A stretch of DNA of 64,000 nucleotides from Liolophura sinensis (GCF_032854445.1 NC_088299.1:12643608-12707607), one strand, 5' to 3'. Positions 1 through 11,517 are shown, counted from the first letter of the stretch. A program made the numbers and translations. Notes: generated by a model not told the origin, from the sequence alone.

Positions 1-290
1 TACCCTCTGATACATGACATGGAGACAAGTACCCACTGGTACATGGCATGGAGACAAGTACCCACTGGTACATGACATGGAGACAAGTATCCACTGATAC
101 ATGACATGGAGACAAGTACCCTCTGGTATATGACATGGAGACAAGTACCCACTGGTACATGACATGGAGACAAGTTCTCACTGGTACATGACATGGAGAC
201 AAGTATCCACTGGTACATGACATGGAGACAAGTACCCACTGATACATGACATGGAGACAAGTACGCACAGTTACATAACATGGAGACAAT
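1..290. repeat. 29-bp tandem array (minisatellite), cut by the window edge
   Basis: About ten head-to-tail copies of a 29-bp unit with the core ACATGACATGGAGACAAGTA followed by CCCACTGGT. Copies differ by single substitutions (CCACTGATA, CTCTGGTAT and similar), and the last copies near 270-290 decay. The array starts at base 1, so its true length is unknown. No coding role is visible. Confidence 0.95.
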
Positions 291-1159
291 CTAGTATCCA
301 CTAAAAAACTGATGATCAGTTGATTAATTTTGTTTGTTACAAGCTGGTTGAAGAATAAAGTTTGAGGTCTCGCTTCGCTCTTGGTTTTACATGCATGTGA
401 GCCTTTTAGCAATGGTATTTATCTTGACAATTAATGCAGAAGACACTTGACCTGAAATCCAGACCCCTTGTTCTGAACTCTATCCTAGACGACAACCAAG
501 ACTGTCGAATTTAAGGTCTAAGATATGCCCTCCCCCCCTCCCCCCCCCCCTTAGTTCCGCGTCTCGCTTACCAGCCATTCGTCGTAGTAGGGTCAGTTCA
601 GAGAAAAGAACAAATCGATGTTTTAAATATCGGGACATAAACTACGCGTACTTGTCTGTACAGATGTGTATCTTATGTATTTGAATTATAAATTCATACG
701 TGTTGAAGCTTGATACACACGTATAGTGGAATACGGTTGTCAACGAATCTCCATACATTCTTTACTTTATATTCTCCACTGAAGATGAATATACGCCGAA
801 CCTTTCTACAGTTGCCAAAAATGAAGTGTGTACCTGTTCCATAGACGTTTCTAAATACATGTATACAGCGGACGCAGCACGTAGCAGTGTGAGATAACTC
901 GCCTTGAGTTGTCTCCCTTGTACCACGTTTTATACGCAGGGCTTTCTTGCTTATTGTGCCGGAAAGAAACTGGAAAATTTGTAATAGGGAATAAGTACTA
1001 GCTTCAATTACATCGTAAGGCGGTGGGTTGGGGTTGGCTGGCCGGGACAAGTTGTAACACGTGTAAGTTGCAACACTGGAAATATTTCTGTGATTACAGA
1101 GAGTATTGCTTAAAGGTTCCACCGTATAAAACCTTACAGAGGTACGCTCAAAAAATGAA
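291..1159. other. Non-coding stretch with a C-rich tract
   Basis: No supported gene. The only distinct element is a C-run interrupted by T at 528-550. A 212-codon open frame on the minus strand (694-1332) lacks recognisable domains and runs into the MITE at 1160-1373, so I do not call it coding. Confidence 0.5.
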
Positions 1160-1373
1160 TCTGTTAATTTTAACAGAAAGCCTTTTGTCTCAGTGATGCT
1201 AGAATGTATTCTATTATTATAACATAAAACTGTATCATATTCAACGTAATATTCTTTTAGTCTAATGGAATCTTTATGTTGAACATGTGTGTAATATTTA
1301 ATAGAGTACTCTGTTGCAATAACAGAACACATTCTAATATTAAGACAACAGATGTTTTGTTAAAATTAACAGA
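1160..1373 (+). mobile_element. MITE-like non-autonomous DNA transposon, copy 1
   Basis: The left end reads TCTGTTAATTTTAACAGAAA and the right end is its near inverted complement (TTTTGTTAAAATTAACAGA). The inverted similarity continues inward to the AGAATGTATTCT motif near each end. The interior has more palindromic TTATTATAACA-type motifs and no coding capacity. A second copy in the same orientation is at 62773-62993, which shows this is a dispersed family. No clear target-site duplication was identified. Confidence 0.75.
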
Positions 1374-1692
1374 TTAATTTTTGAGTATACATTTCTGCTG
1401 TGATAAAATCTTGGGTGGTCTGAAAGCCTTGAACATAGAAAAAAGCCCTTTTTTCCTAAAGTCAAAGTAATTTGAAGGGTTTTTTCTTAAAGATTTAAGG
1501 TCTTTAAAGATGAATTAGTACATATGTTGAGAATGTCAAAATTAGCGAAAACTAATGTATTATAAAACCCATAATGGCTGACATATAAAGCAGCTGCTCT
1601 TAGGGTGGTTAGGCCAATTGCGTCGTTTCCCGTGAGGTTATTTACAACGTGTATTATTCATGTACCGTGTGTCAAATCCAAATTTTAAGGAT

Positions 1693-1960
1693 AGAACTCT
1701 GTGACAGCCAGATATCCCTTTATCACTGGTTAAAGATATTCCTCCCAGGCAATATCCTGGTAACCCGGCTATGTCCACCTCTGCGAACGCAACAGATGTG
1801 GCCACACACTTGGATGTATATATTACATGTTATCTCATCACATAAAACCCATGTAATTTTAACAATGTGGGAGAACATAAAGGAAATCGCAAACCATTAA
1901 TAAAATTTTCCTTAAGGTTTCAAGTGTATCCACACGTCAGTCTATAACATGCTCACAGTC
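1693..1960 (+). repeat. Dispersed repeat, single-core copy
   Basis: This block (GTGACAGCCAGATATCCC, then TCCTCCCAGGCAATATCCTGG, CCCGGCTATGTCCACCTCTG, GATGTGGCCACACACTT and a closing CAAGTGTATCCACA) recurs in the same order at 2680-3290. Here the internal core is present once; in the other copy it is amplified. Short open frames here come from the repeat. Confidence 0.85.
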
Positions 1961-2679
1961 CACACTGACAAGAATATCATCCCATTAAATTATAAGAATC
2001 TGGGAAGGATAAAGGAATCGGGAAATTAAAACAAGGTACAGATAATATAAATACCGCGACATAAGTGTACGAGGAAATTTTAAATATTTTGACGAGAAAT
2101 ACTTTACCATCTATATGCCCTACCATGTGCGTCTTCCAGATGATGTAATAATGCTTAATCCGGATGACAAAATATTTGCAAACCGACAACATTTTGTGGC
2201 ACAACCCAGGGAGCTGGGGCCAAGAAGGGAGATAGCTCTCTTTTAGGTTACGTGCGACAAGACAAAGTTGTGTTTCATTACCAAGACTTAGCTCAAAATA
2301 ATCAGTGCTCAGGCTGGAAAATGCTGAATAGTATTGTCTCAAGACATTTTCAATGGCTACGAATAACCATGCTAACCAATAAAACATATAATAAAGCTAA
2401 CAACACCTTCAATGGTAGATGGAGATTGGACACAGCTTTTATTCCTTTAATTTTACATCGAGGCATGAGTAAGACCTGTGAACATATCTACACGCACCAT
2501 TAGAACACCCTATTACAAGATAACCATTTACGCGGTATACCGAGATACTTTGTGGTTTCCAGTGGTTTCCAGTGGTTGCGGTCAATTGTCCTGGCAAACC
2601 ATTGATAACCAAAGTTACTGTAGTTACCGCCAAGGTACCCGAGTCGTCAACCTTAACAGTAAACATGTATGAATAAATG

Positions 2680-3290
2680 GCCTGAGATTCCTCCCGGCCA
2701 TATTCTGGTTACCCGGCTATGTCCACCTTTGAAACAGCCAAATATCCTTTTATAACTGGGTCAAAGATGTCCTGGTTTCCGGCTGTGTGACAGCCAGATA
2801 TCCCTAAATGACTAGGTTAAAGATACTCCTCCCAGGCCATATTCTGGTTACCCGGTTATGTCCACCTTTGAAACAGCCAAATATCCTTTTATAACTGGGT
2901 CAAAGATGCCCTGGTTACCGGATGTGTGACAGCCAGATATCCCTTTTTAACTAGGTTAAAGATATTCCTCCCAGGCAATATCCTAGTTACCGGCTTTGTG
3001 ACAGCCAAATATCCCTTTATAACTGGGTCAAAGATCTTCCTCCCAAGGAATATCCTGATAACCCGCCTATGTCCATCTCTGCGAACGCCTAAGACATCTG
3101 ATGTGGCCACACACTTAGATGTATATATTACATGTTATCTCATCACAAAAACATGGTTTTCAACAATGTGGGAGAACTTAAAGGTGATTCCGCCCCATTA
3201 ATGAAATTTTCCCTACGTTTCAAGTATATCCACAAATGCAAGTCAATAGACAGGCTTACAGTCTGCCACATGTGCACAAATTTAATGTGC
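2680..3290 (+). repeat. Dispersed repeat with tandemly amplified core
   Basis: Second copy of the 1693-1960 repeat. Its core is expanded into about five imperfect units of roughly 70 bp, arranged as a dimeric period of about 140 bp (compare 2687, 2828 and 2966, each starting with a CCTCCC-GGC-ATAT-CTGG motif). The 3' flank (GATGTGGCCACACACTTAG, TATATTACATGTTATCTCATC, ATGTGGGAGAAC) matches 1795-1935. It directly abuts the decayed retroelement at 3.3 kb, so it could be part of that element's end, but I cannot prove this. Confidence 0.85.
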
Positions 3291-3319
3291 ACATACCACC
3301 ATGACCCACCATAAACATC

Positions 3320-3780
3320 CTCGAATAGGTATGAGAGATTCCAGAGCATTCTGGAAATCTAAACTGAGCATGCCATTATGGGTAGCTGATAAGTGTGTTC
3401 CGTCTGACCTGAATCAGCCAGGGATTGTGTGGGCTATGAACTCTTGTGTTGTCACTGTATCTCCCCTGGCACAGCATTTAGCCCTAACTTTTTTGTTGAA
3501 CTTCCTGCGAGCTTTGTCAACGGCTTCAAGATTCTGTATCCCACGTCAGACTAGCCTGGGTAGCATACAAGACCGCACAATGTGACTTAGCAAAGGAATG
3601 TCCTCAAGAACATGGATCATATTAAAAATCAAATCGCATGACTTGCGTTTGCCCAAATCATAACTTACCAGGTGTACAATGATAATGTCTGGGGTTGGGT
3701 AGTGTTGGAAATCACGTTTAACAGCTGGGAGGAGCTCATTCAATCTCATCTCTCTTTTATCCGCCCAACGAATAGAAAAA
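3320..3780 (-). pseudogene. SGNH/GDSL hydrolase-like region of the YR retroelement
   Basis: Some Ngaro-type elements carry an SGNH hydrolase near the recombinase. Here the minus strand shows MRLNELLPAVKRD, then PDIIIVHL followed by VSYDLG (3669-3693), where active members have a GGND/GSND block, and finally FRSDGTHLS (3383-3412), which matches the DxxH catalytic block V. A TGA stop at 3414-3416 interrupts just before the DGTH block, and the first and last parts are in different frames. The block-III glycine and asparagine are lost. The position downstream of the recombinase supports the assignment. Confidence 0.75.
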
Positions 3781-3929
3781 ATGGCTGCTTAAACCAAGGG
3801 AAGTCCCACCTGGTCTGGATATCGCTCGTATGCCTACCCAGAGCACTACGGATGATCCGTAGATGGTAACTTGTCTCTTGCCTGGAAATAAACTGAATTA
3901 CTGAACTTGTATAAGGAAACATACATTTG

Positions 3930-4400
3930 CTAACAAAACACATATCCACAACCCCAGGCTACTTGTATGTATGTGCGGACAGCTGACGATCTCCATCTTT
4001 CCAAAGCCTTTATACGATCTTCCGACACACCCCAAACGGCTGCCATTGTACCGGCTCCAATCCTAAAGGAATGTGAAGTGTAATGACCTGATGGTGTAAT
4101 GACCTGATAACTCAGTGCTTTCTTTAAAACAGATGTGAACTGGTACCGAGTGACTGGGTTTGTATCAAAATGACAAAGTAAGTGCGAGTTCCCATGTAGA
4201 CGAAGTGACAAATACTCACTGACTGCCTTAAAGTGACAAAGCTCTTTTTGATGGAATAGGTAGAGAACTTGGTATGCCTTTTAACCGTACTGATCAGTTT
4301 TGGAGGACCGAATCTGAATCAGTAGGCACCTGTCCTGTGGTGAGTTAGAAAAGCTGATGTCATTTAACAGGAAGATACTAAGTCTTATGTGAGAAAGACT
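3930..4400 (-). pseudogene. Tyrosine recombinase (phage-integrase fold) of the YR retroelement
   Basis: The 3930-4211 frame carries the hallmark C-terminal recombinase boxes: SHSFRIGAGTMAA (HxxR, 4051-4073), then IKALERWRSSAVRTYI with the expected Trp and the nucleophile-like Tyr. Upstream, across a frameshift, the minus strand also shows IRSSKTDQYG and FKAVSEYLSLR, typical of the preceding strands of DIRS/Ngaro recombinases. These enzymes integrate circular cDNA without the long staggered cuts that DDE integrases make. Stops and frame changes mean no intact enzyme. Confidence 0.88.
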
Positions 4401-4829
4401 ATCTGGCACGAGCTCACTGACTCTTAAAAATAAAAACATAACACTAGCAAAAATGCAACTCTAAATGGTAAAACCTCATATACCGAGGAACAAACAAGGG
4501 GTGGGGTGGAGGGCGGGGTGTGTGTGGTGTTGCGCAGCAACGGTTTCATCCAGGTGACCAGGTTGCCTGTTAAATGACTTTTACTAACTTTTTTGTAATG
4601 AAATGTTGTGTCGGATCTGGCTAGCCCATAAACTTATGCCTATTGCCTACACCTGCAAAATATGTGAAAGCTGATGACGAGGATAATTGGGGCACTGACA
4701 AATATGTAATGTACATGATGATATCTTTCACTGGATCTGGCCACAAATGGGACATGTTAGAAATATTTCTAACGTTTATGAACGATTATAAACCTTGCAA
4801 GTGCGTTTGGCCATAGCGCTATGAAGTAA

Positions 4830-6330
4830 CTTGTGTGCCTTTATCCACAGATGCCCCAGATTTCCCATGGTAGAGGTGTAGCTGCCCTGTTAGCCTGGGG
4901 TGCAAACTTCCTGAACCTGGAAACCTGCAAACGAGACAAGGAATCAGCTATGTTATTTGTGTGTCATGCACTCTAATTTAATGAACCTTATGAGTCTCAC
5001 TACTCTTCTAAACTTTATGAACTGCAACAACGAAGTTTATGAACCGCAACAACTGAATTCTGGTCACAATGAAAAACCACCTTCCTGTTTGAGAGCAATT
5101 TTCCCTCACACCAAGATAGCAAGAGCTATTGGAAGGGTTTCCAGAAACGTGATATCCCTGGAGATCTCTATGTCATCCAGTTCCTGTGGCCATGCACGAC
5201 ACATCCAATGTTCCATCAGCACCAAAGCCAACTCAGAGGCATCAGTGTTTAGCTGTAGGCTGCGATTTGATTACCAAAATTCGTCCAAGAAATATGCAGT
5301 ACCATTACATTCATCTAGGAATTTTGCCACATGTGTAAATCATTACGCATTCCTGGGGTTACCCGTATGAAATAGCGTGGCTTCCTGACATGCGATGTTG
5401 CATCTATTAACCGTATACAGAATGGCCCATCCGGTTTTACTGCACGACAGGCAAAATTAAGTGACCCAAGTAATGACTGGAGCTCCTTTAGTCGCAGTTT
5501 GATGCGACAAAGGCAAGACTGTATGTAGGCACTGAACAGCACAAGTTTGTTTTCAAGCAGCTTAATTTGATTACACTCTGTATGTAATTCCAAGCCCCCA
5601 AAATACCAATCTCTTTGATGGTCCTTCGGTTTTTTCATGTGCTACTGGTATACCTAATCAGTCACAAATCTGCATGAAGCTATCAAGTATATGTTGGCAG
5701 GTTGCTTTTGATTCCCCAATCAACATGAAGTCATCCAGGCATTTTCGTACCTCTCTGTGGTGACATACCTGTCTGACTTGGTGTGTTGTAAACGTTCTGA
5801 ATTTCTCATAGGTGGTACAGGAAATCGAGCATACCATTGAAAGAGTCTTATCACACAGAACTTACCTTGGAATGTAAACCCAAGATGGTCAATGCCATTT
5901 GGACTAACGGTAGAAGTCTGAAAGTTGACTTTATATCAGCTTTGGCTATATGAGTATCCCCAGCAATCTCCTGTATAGGATCAACAGCCTCATCAATACT
6001 GGAGTAGCTAACAGAACACATGGCAGTGTCGGAAGAGCATTGCCAGATTCTCCTTCTGGGTATGAGATGTAGTGTATTAGTCTGTAATCTCCTGTTATGT
6101 TATTTTTCTTGGGAACCAATCCGATTGGCGAAACTCTAAGGTTAGGAAATGAGGGTGAGCTAAAAGGGGCTTGCCAATCTATTTTGATTGATTTCTTTGT
6201 CTATTTTCTGTTTCGCTGTATCAAGATTTTGCTGAACTGAAAGTAAATTTGTTGCACCTGTTGGAGCCCTCGAGCAATGATAATACAGAGGAAAACCAAA
6301 CTTAAAACCATTCAACAAGTACTCAGCATC
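4830..6330 (-). pseudogene. Reverse transcriptase-RNase H of the YR retroelement
   Basis: The minus strand shows RT fingers NLRVSPIGLVPKK and GDYRLIHYISYPEG, motif A KADIKSTFRLLP (5908-5943), the LDDF catalytic box in KCLDDFMLIG (5714-5737) and the thumb GIPVAHEKTEGPSKR. RNase H follows with NTDAS (5235-5249), FLETLPIALA supplying the catalytic Glu, and the DIRS-class tail IADSLSRLQVSRFRKFAP (about 4895-4945). Breaks include a TAG after LASPF, an extra base in a G run (5595-5599 on the plus strand) and further stops in RNase H. It is a non-functional relic whose order and motifs fit DIRS/Ngaro rather than Gypsy or LINE elements. Confidence 0.9.
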
Positions 6331-6540
6331 CTCTTTGTCTGGTTAATCCTTAAGTTGAATTTCTACCTCGTTCATCACTAAATTGTTGTAATTGTTATAT
6401 CTTTAATGTCGCAACTTATCTCGCCTGCTGGGGCAGATTATCCAAGCTCACATGGGGGAAGTTCCAACATCTTACCATGCGACTTCTAGGTAAATCCACA
6501 AAGATAGCTGCATCCATACTCCCTCTTTTGGCCCACGCAA

Positions 6541-6830
6541 TTAGCTTAATAATATAGTTAGCGACCTGGGATCAAACCCAGGTAGGGTTATATCAAAGAC
6601 TTTAAAATACTGCTTGTTGATGTCTCGCTTGAGACCTAGCAGTGACAGGTTAGATGAATTAAACAGGACTGATTGGCCCGGTGTCAGCGTGGATGGGCTG
6701 TCATGTTTGGTTTGCGTGCTTCGGTCTCCCTCAATATTGTCAGAGTGCATCGCTGCAGGCTTCGCGGTCATGAAATATGTATGGGTGCTCGGCTTTTTGT
6801 ACCTCGTACTTAACAATTTTTAAGTCATAT
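6541..6830 (+). mobile_element. SINE family B, plus-strand copy
   Basis: A pol III B-box-like GGGATCAAACCCA lies at 6568-6580. It is followed by the body shared with other family-B copies (AAAGACTTTAAAATACTGCTTGTTG and GGCCCGGTGTCAGCGTGGATGG). The tail meets a minus-strand copy at about 6826, forming a tail-to-tail inverted pair. The tRNA head is degenerate here. Confidence 0.7.
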
Positions 6831-7090
6831 GACGATCACCTGTATGTACATAATTGTACTGTGACTTTAACATATGGCTGGGCGAGACCATGTCGCCAAA
6901 GTTCTGCAGCCATTGAAGACACCAGACCTGACACCCCCACCAAGTCACGTTGTACTCACACCGGACCAACCAATTCTGTTTCCTTCTGGAAAATTCTCAG
7001 TGCTGGGTGTCAAGTGAGGCAGCAACAAGAGCCACTTTTAAAGTCTTTTGTATGACCCGGCCTGGGGTTGATCCCGACTTCCAGACGACA
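6826..7090 (-). mobile_element. SINE family B, minus-strand copy
   Basis: The plus strand reads, tail to head, CATATGACGATCACCTGTAT, CACCCCCACCAAGTCACGTT, GTGAGGCAGCAACAAGAGCC, AAAGTCTTTTGTATGACCCG and GGGGTTGATCCC (the B box read backwards, 7063-7074). The same order recurs at 55588-55865 and 60822-61095. The copy ends about where the tRNA-like head should begin, so the 5' end is truncated. Confidence 0.75.
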
Positions 7091-7258
7091 ATGATGTAAC
7101 AATACTGTGGTTTCTTGTTATATTCCTTTATTCCCTATATATTCCTATATATATACATTTTACAGTTTATGACGAATTCTGCCTTCAAATATCGATTAAA
7201 TATGTTTATGAAAACAAAATATTCCACAAGCGAAATCGAGTACAACCTTTACTCTTCG

Positions 7259-7413
7259 CCCGTACGTGGGAAGGTCTGCAGAAACGTGCGGATGGTCGTG
7301 GGTTTCCCCCGTGCTCTGCCCGGTTTCCTCCCACCATAATTCTGGCCGCCGTCGCAAAGATGAAATATTCTTGAGTACGGTGTAAAGCACCAATCAAATA
7401 AAAAGATAAATAT
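7259..7413 (+). mobile_element. SINE family A, 5'-truncated copy
   Basis: It matches the body and 3' end of the full-length family-A element at 23088-23356: CGTACGTGGGAAGGTC, GGATGGTCGTGGGTTTCCCC, CGGTTTCCTCCCACCATAAT, GAAATATTCTTGAGTACGG and CACCAATCAAATAAA. The tRNA-derived head is missing. Confidence 0.85.
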
Positions 7414-7576
7414 ATTCTTCGTCGGCAGGCGCATGCTGGGGAGCACAGTCTAATGCAGACCTATACACATAAGCCTACAGTACTTGTGCCAGAGGTGAGC
7501 CTGGTCTAGCGCTTAAAAATGCTCAACGGTGTGATCTGAATTTGTGAACCTCTCTAGGAGTGATCAGCGGTTTATA

Positions 7577-8484
7577 ACTCCTTTATACACTCTTGTACAA
7601 CTCCTTTATACACTCAGGTACAACTCCTTTATACACTCGTGTACAACTCCTTTATACACTCGTGTACAACTCCTTTATACACACGTGTACAACTCCTTTA
7701 TACACTCGTGTACAACTCCTTTATACACTCGTGTACAACTCCTTTATACACTCGTGTACAACCTCTTTATACACTCGTGTACAACTCCTTTATACACTCG
7801 TGTACAACCTCTTTATACACTCGTGTACAACTCCTTTATACACACGTGTACAATTCCTTTATACACTCGTGTACAACCCCTTTATACACTCTTGTACAAC
7901 TCCTTTATACACTCGTGTACAACTCCTTTATACACTAGTGTACAACTCCTTTATACACACGTGTACAACCTCTTTATACACTCTTGTACAACTCCTTTAT
8001 ACACACGTGTACAACTCCTTTATACACTCGTGTACAACTCCTTTATACACACGTGTACAACTCCTTTATACACTCGTGAACAACCCCTTTATACACTCTT
8101 GTACAACTCCTTTATACACTCGTGTACAACTCCTTTATACACTCGTGTACAGCTCCTTTATACATACGTGTACAACCTCTTTATACACTCGTGTACAACT
8201 CCTTTATACACTCGTGTACAACTCCTTTATACACTAGTGTACAACTCTTTTATACACTCGTGTACAACTCCTTCATACACTCGTGTACATCTCCTTTATA
8301 CACTCGTGTACAACTCCTTTATACACTCGTGTACAACTCCCTTATACACTAGTGTACAACTCCTTTATACACTAGTGTACAACTCCTTTATACACTCGTG
8401 TGCAACTCCTTTATACACACGTGTACAACCTCTTTATACACTCGTGTACAACTCCTTTATACACTCGTGTATAACTCCTTTATA
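7577..8484. repeat. 23-bp minisatellite, about 40 copies
   Basis: Head-to-tail copies of a 23-bp unit, ACAACTCCTTTATACACTCG plus TGT, with few substitutions. The unit contains the near palindrome ACACTCGTGT; a recurrent variant, ACACACGTGT, creates the E-box core CACGTG. Because 23 is not a multiple of three and no frame contains a stop, the array is open in all three plus frames and gives a 23-residue periodic pseudo-protein (344 codons in the longest frame). I regard this as a by-product of the repeat, not a gene. Confidence 0.97.
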
Positions 8485-8488
8485 TCTG

Positions 8489-8524
8489 CCACAGGTTGCT
8501 GGTAGACCTTCCCACGTACGGGTG
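8489..8524 (-). mobile_element. SINE family A fragment bordering the minisatellite
   Basis: CCACAGGTTGCTGGTAGACC followed by TTCCCACGTACGG is the inverse complement of the mid-body of family A, the part seen at about 7259-7280. The 23-bp array therefore has family-A sequence on both sides in opposite orientation. Confidence 0.6.
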
Positions 8525-9524
8525 ATTCCCAAAATAAAACACTCGCGGGCAACAATAGGTCCAGAGCGTACGTTATGATTGCTTGTCGAGACATCTTTTG
8601 TTGTGCTTCTACGCAGCATTATCAGTTATCACTCTTACCAGAACGACACGTTATGATCGAAGGGTCTATCGAGTTGTCTCCCTTAGAGTGCGATGACTAA
8701 GGCTACGATGTTGTTCCAATCAGTTTTTGGAAACTTCAAGTTTTCTATATTTAAAATAGTTCATGTCGTCACTGGCGACATACATTGTCACTTTGGTCCA
8801 TAAACCCTGCATTATAATCCAAGGATTTGCTTGTTATTTCTCTTTTAATTCAGTTACAGCATCTAAAAACATAAGATATTTTCAGATTCAGTTTTTAATG
8901 ATCTTTCTACTGATTTGTTTTACTGCTTCATTTTGTAATGTTTATTTCAGTTTAAAGCATTTCGCCCGTCGAAGTAGGTTGGTTCCTGGAACTCATGCCT
9001 TTCTCCCCTACTTACGCTTTAAATCATGAGGTTTGTTAAGTGTTTGGCGAAGGACACTTAAGTCTCCTGCCACTAAGGCTTCCTCAATCCGTGAACTTTA
9101 TTTCCATTTCTCTCTCTACGACAGACCCTATAACCTTAAGGCGTTTGGACTATAAAGTTACGGTCTCTGTCGGATGAGAGTAAACTAGCATAGACGTGTT
9201 TAAACATCCATTTGTACGACTTAATACGCAAATTAAAAAAATGAGTAAAACATATATGTTTTCAGTGTTCATTCTGCTTTTTTGTGGAATAAAAGGAATT
9301 GCTACTTTGATGCACAGGTGTATTTAGTTTCTGTAGCACATTGTTATTGTACATATACTGTTTTCTCAAGGATCATGCCTTTTTAGATATGTAAATATCA
9401 AACAAAAATATTTATTGTTTCTGGTGAAACCAAATCAGATGAAGATTCAGAAAAAGTGTACTCCCGTTGTTCTAAATGTTACTGATCTGTTTTGAAAACT
9501 GTCTATTTATTTGTTAAGTACTGC

Positions 9525-9618
9525 TCACGTTTTGACATTTATCTCTCACGTTTTGACAATTATCTCTCACATTCTGACACCTATCTCTCACGTTTTGACA
9601 TCAGTCTCTCGAGTTTTG
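9525..9618. repeat. 21-bp tandem repeat, about 4.5 copies
   Basis: Imperfect repeats of CTCACGTTTTGACAATTATC plus T, with the last copies diverging (CTCGAGTTTTG). Confidence 0.85.
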
Positions 9619-11517
9619 TACATAAATATGTACCTAGCTACTCATCTGTAACTCCAGTTGACTTAATTCCAGCGATGGTAGTTTCCATATGGAAACATCG
9701 TCCAAGAATAACCAGAGGTTGTCCATCTATCAAAATCTCTTCCTCGTCGTGAATTTTCATCAAATATGTTCATATAGGTATATAATGAAAATGTGTGTTG
9801 CACAAATGTCTAATGACGTCGAAATTCGAACAAGTTCCACACGTTGTCTGGTATCATAGCCTAAATAACCGTATTTCACCTCAGGTTTAGTACTTTTCAA
9901 TCGATGTAGTTTAGTTGATTCCGATTGATTCATCTACCTTATTAAGCCACGTAAAGGATACAGTATCGATTCTGATTGGCTGGTGTGAGAGACAGGTAAG
10001 TCCAGGTTATACCTTGCCTAAGATGAATTTTAGATATGGTACGTTTATTCAAGCGTGACCATGGCTACAAGATTTAACCCGGGATTACTTACCTCCACTG
10101 TCAGCAAATCAGCGTCGATTCTGTGTCAATCGTCTTTCGCACGTATATCAATGTATTCATTTTTAAGATTTATGGTGAGTAAATGAAAAGAAATAAATGG
10201 AACAGAAAACTTTGTGGTTTAGAATTTTAACCGGATGTACATAGAAACACGTGTCACAGCTGCAGCGCATTCAGAACCACTGACGTCTATTAGATTGCTA
10301 TTGTTTCACTTAATTTTACTGAAGCCACGATTTTTGGGATGTATTGGTTGTACTCTTTTAACATTTAAATGATCAGTTAGAATAAACACTAACTGATGCA
10401 CAAACTGACATGAGGTCGGATGTCACCGCTTACATTTCACATTTTGCTAACAATAACTGTTGTCGATCTTCTCATTTTGCTTTCCATGCTGTATTCTTTT
10501 ATATTCTATCCCAGTATTTCATACCCCAGTTTGCCTGGTCTTTAATACTAACGCTACACCGTCTACAAATCTTTATGCAGAGCTTTGGCTTAGAATCAGG
10601 CTTATTATTTCCGTCCACAGACACCTTACTAACTTCCTCGCCATTTCGGAAGAATGTCACCCATTCCAATAGGCTAACGGGCTACAACAGTAAAATCCAT
10701 TTAGCCCACAGACTCTCCATCAGTCTGCTTTTATCGCCTTTGATGCCCGTGAATTGGACTGCCATGTACTGGAAATTAGGGCCTGTATATTAAACCCAAC
10801 CGGACTACTTTCGGAATTTAAGGGCAATTTCACACTACTAGCCTGGGTACCATATCGTCTTCCCATTAAGTCTTTTATTGCTCCCTCAAATCTATTAGGA
10901 TTAAATACTTCGGTTCAGTTCACACCGAAGTCTTTAACTGCGTCAGGTGACATTGAGTAAGACAGGTCAATGACCAATGAAGACTTGTTCTCAAATCCCA
11001 CCCTCGACAATTAAACTGCGGCTGTAAGACAGATTTTACATGTTACTTGTACATGACGATGTTTTCCTCTGCACCCAGGATCACAACGCTGTCTTAGACT
11101 GAAGGTGGGCTTAGTCTCAACTTGTGGTGTTATTTCCACCCTTATACTTGGACATAAACGCAAAATGTTTAAATTTGTCACCAAAATCGAACACAGTTCT
11201 AAGTATCAATGAAAATTACTGAGATAAGTCAAAACTCTAGCTCCGTAAATTTGTTTTCAAGTTAAGACAACGTCTGACTTAAATCTAAGAGTGCTTCGAT
11301 ATACTGGGGTAAGGGCCATATTTATCAAGCGTCTTTTGTTGAAATACAACCGAATTGAAAATGTTTAAAATGTGTACATTGAATCTTTACTGCCGAACAA
11401 TGTACCAACAACATTTAGCGATTTTTTCCTATTATTAGTCTGTCTTTGTAAGCACGTTGTAAGTAATTTATGACATATACCTGTAATGTTGGTTTTTGCT
11501 TGGTTTATTTCATCTAG

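Larger units (their letters stand above)
3320..6500 (-). mobile_element. Decayed DIRS/Ngaro-like tyrosine-recombinase retrotransposon
   Basis: Read on the minus strand, the domains come in the order reverse transcriptase (about 6330-5640), RNase H (5640-4830), tyrosine recombinase (about 4400-3930) and an SGNH-hydrolase-like part (about 3780-3320). This order, and a YR in place of a DDE integrase, define the DIRS/Ngaro class of retrotransposons, which insert through a circular intermediate by site-specific recombination. Every domain is broken by stops or frameshifts, so the copy is dead. A Gag region would lie above 6330, but I see nothing convincing there. Split direct repeats or internal complementary regions were not identified. 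Confidence 0.88.

Noticed and set aside
7544-8578. A 344-codon plus-strand open frame
   Set aside because: It is the translation of a 23-bp repeat that lacks stops in every plus frame; the other two frames are equally open.
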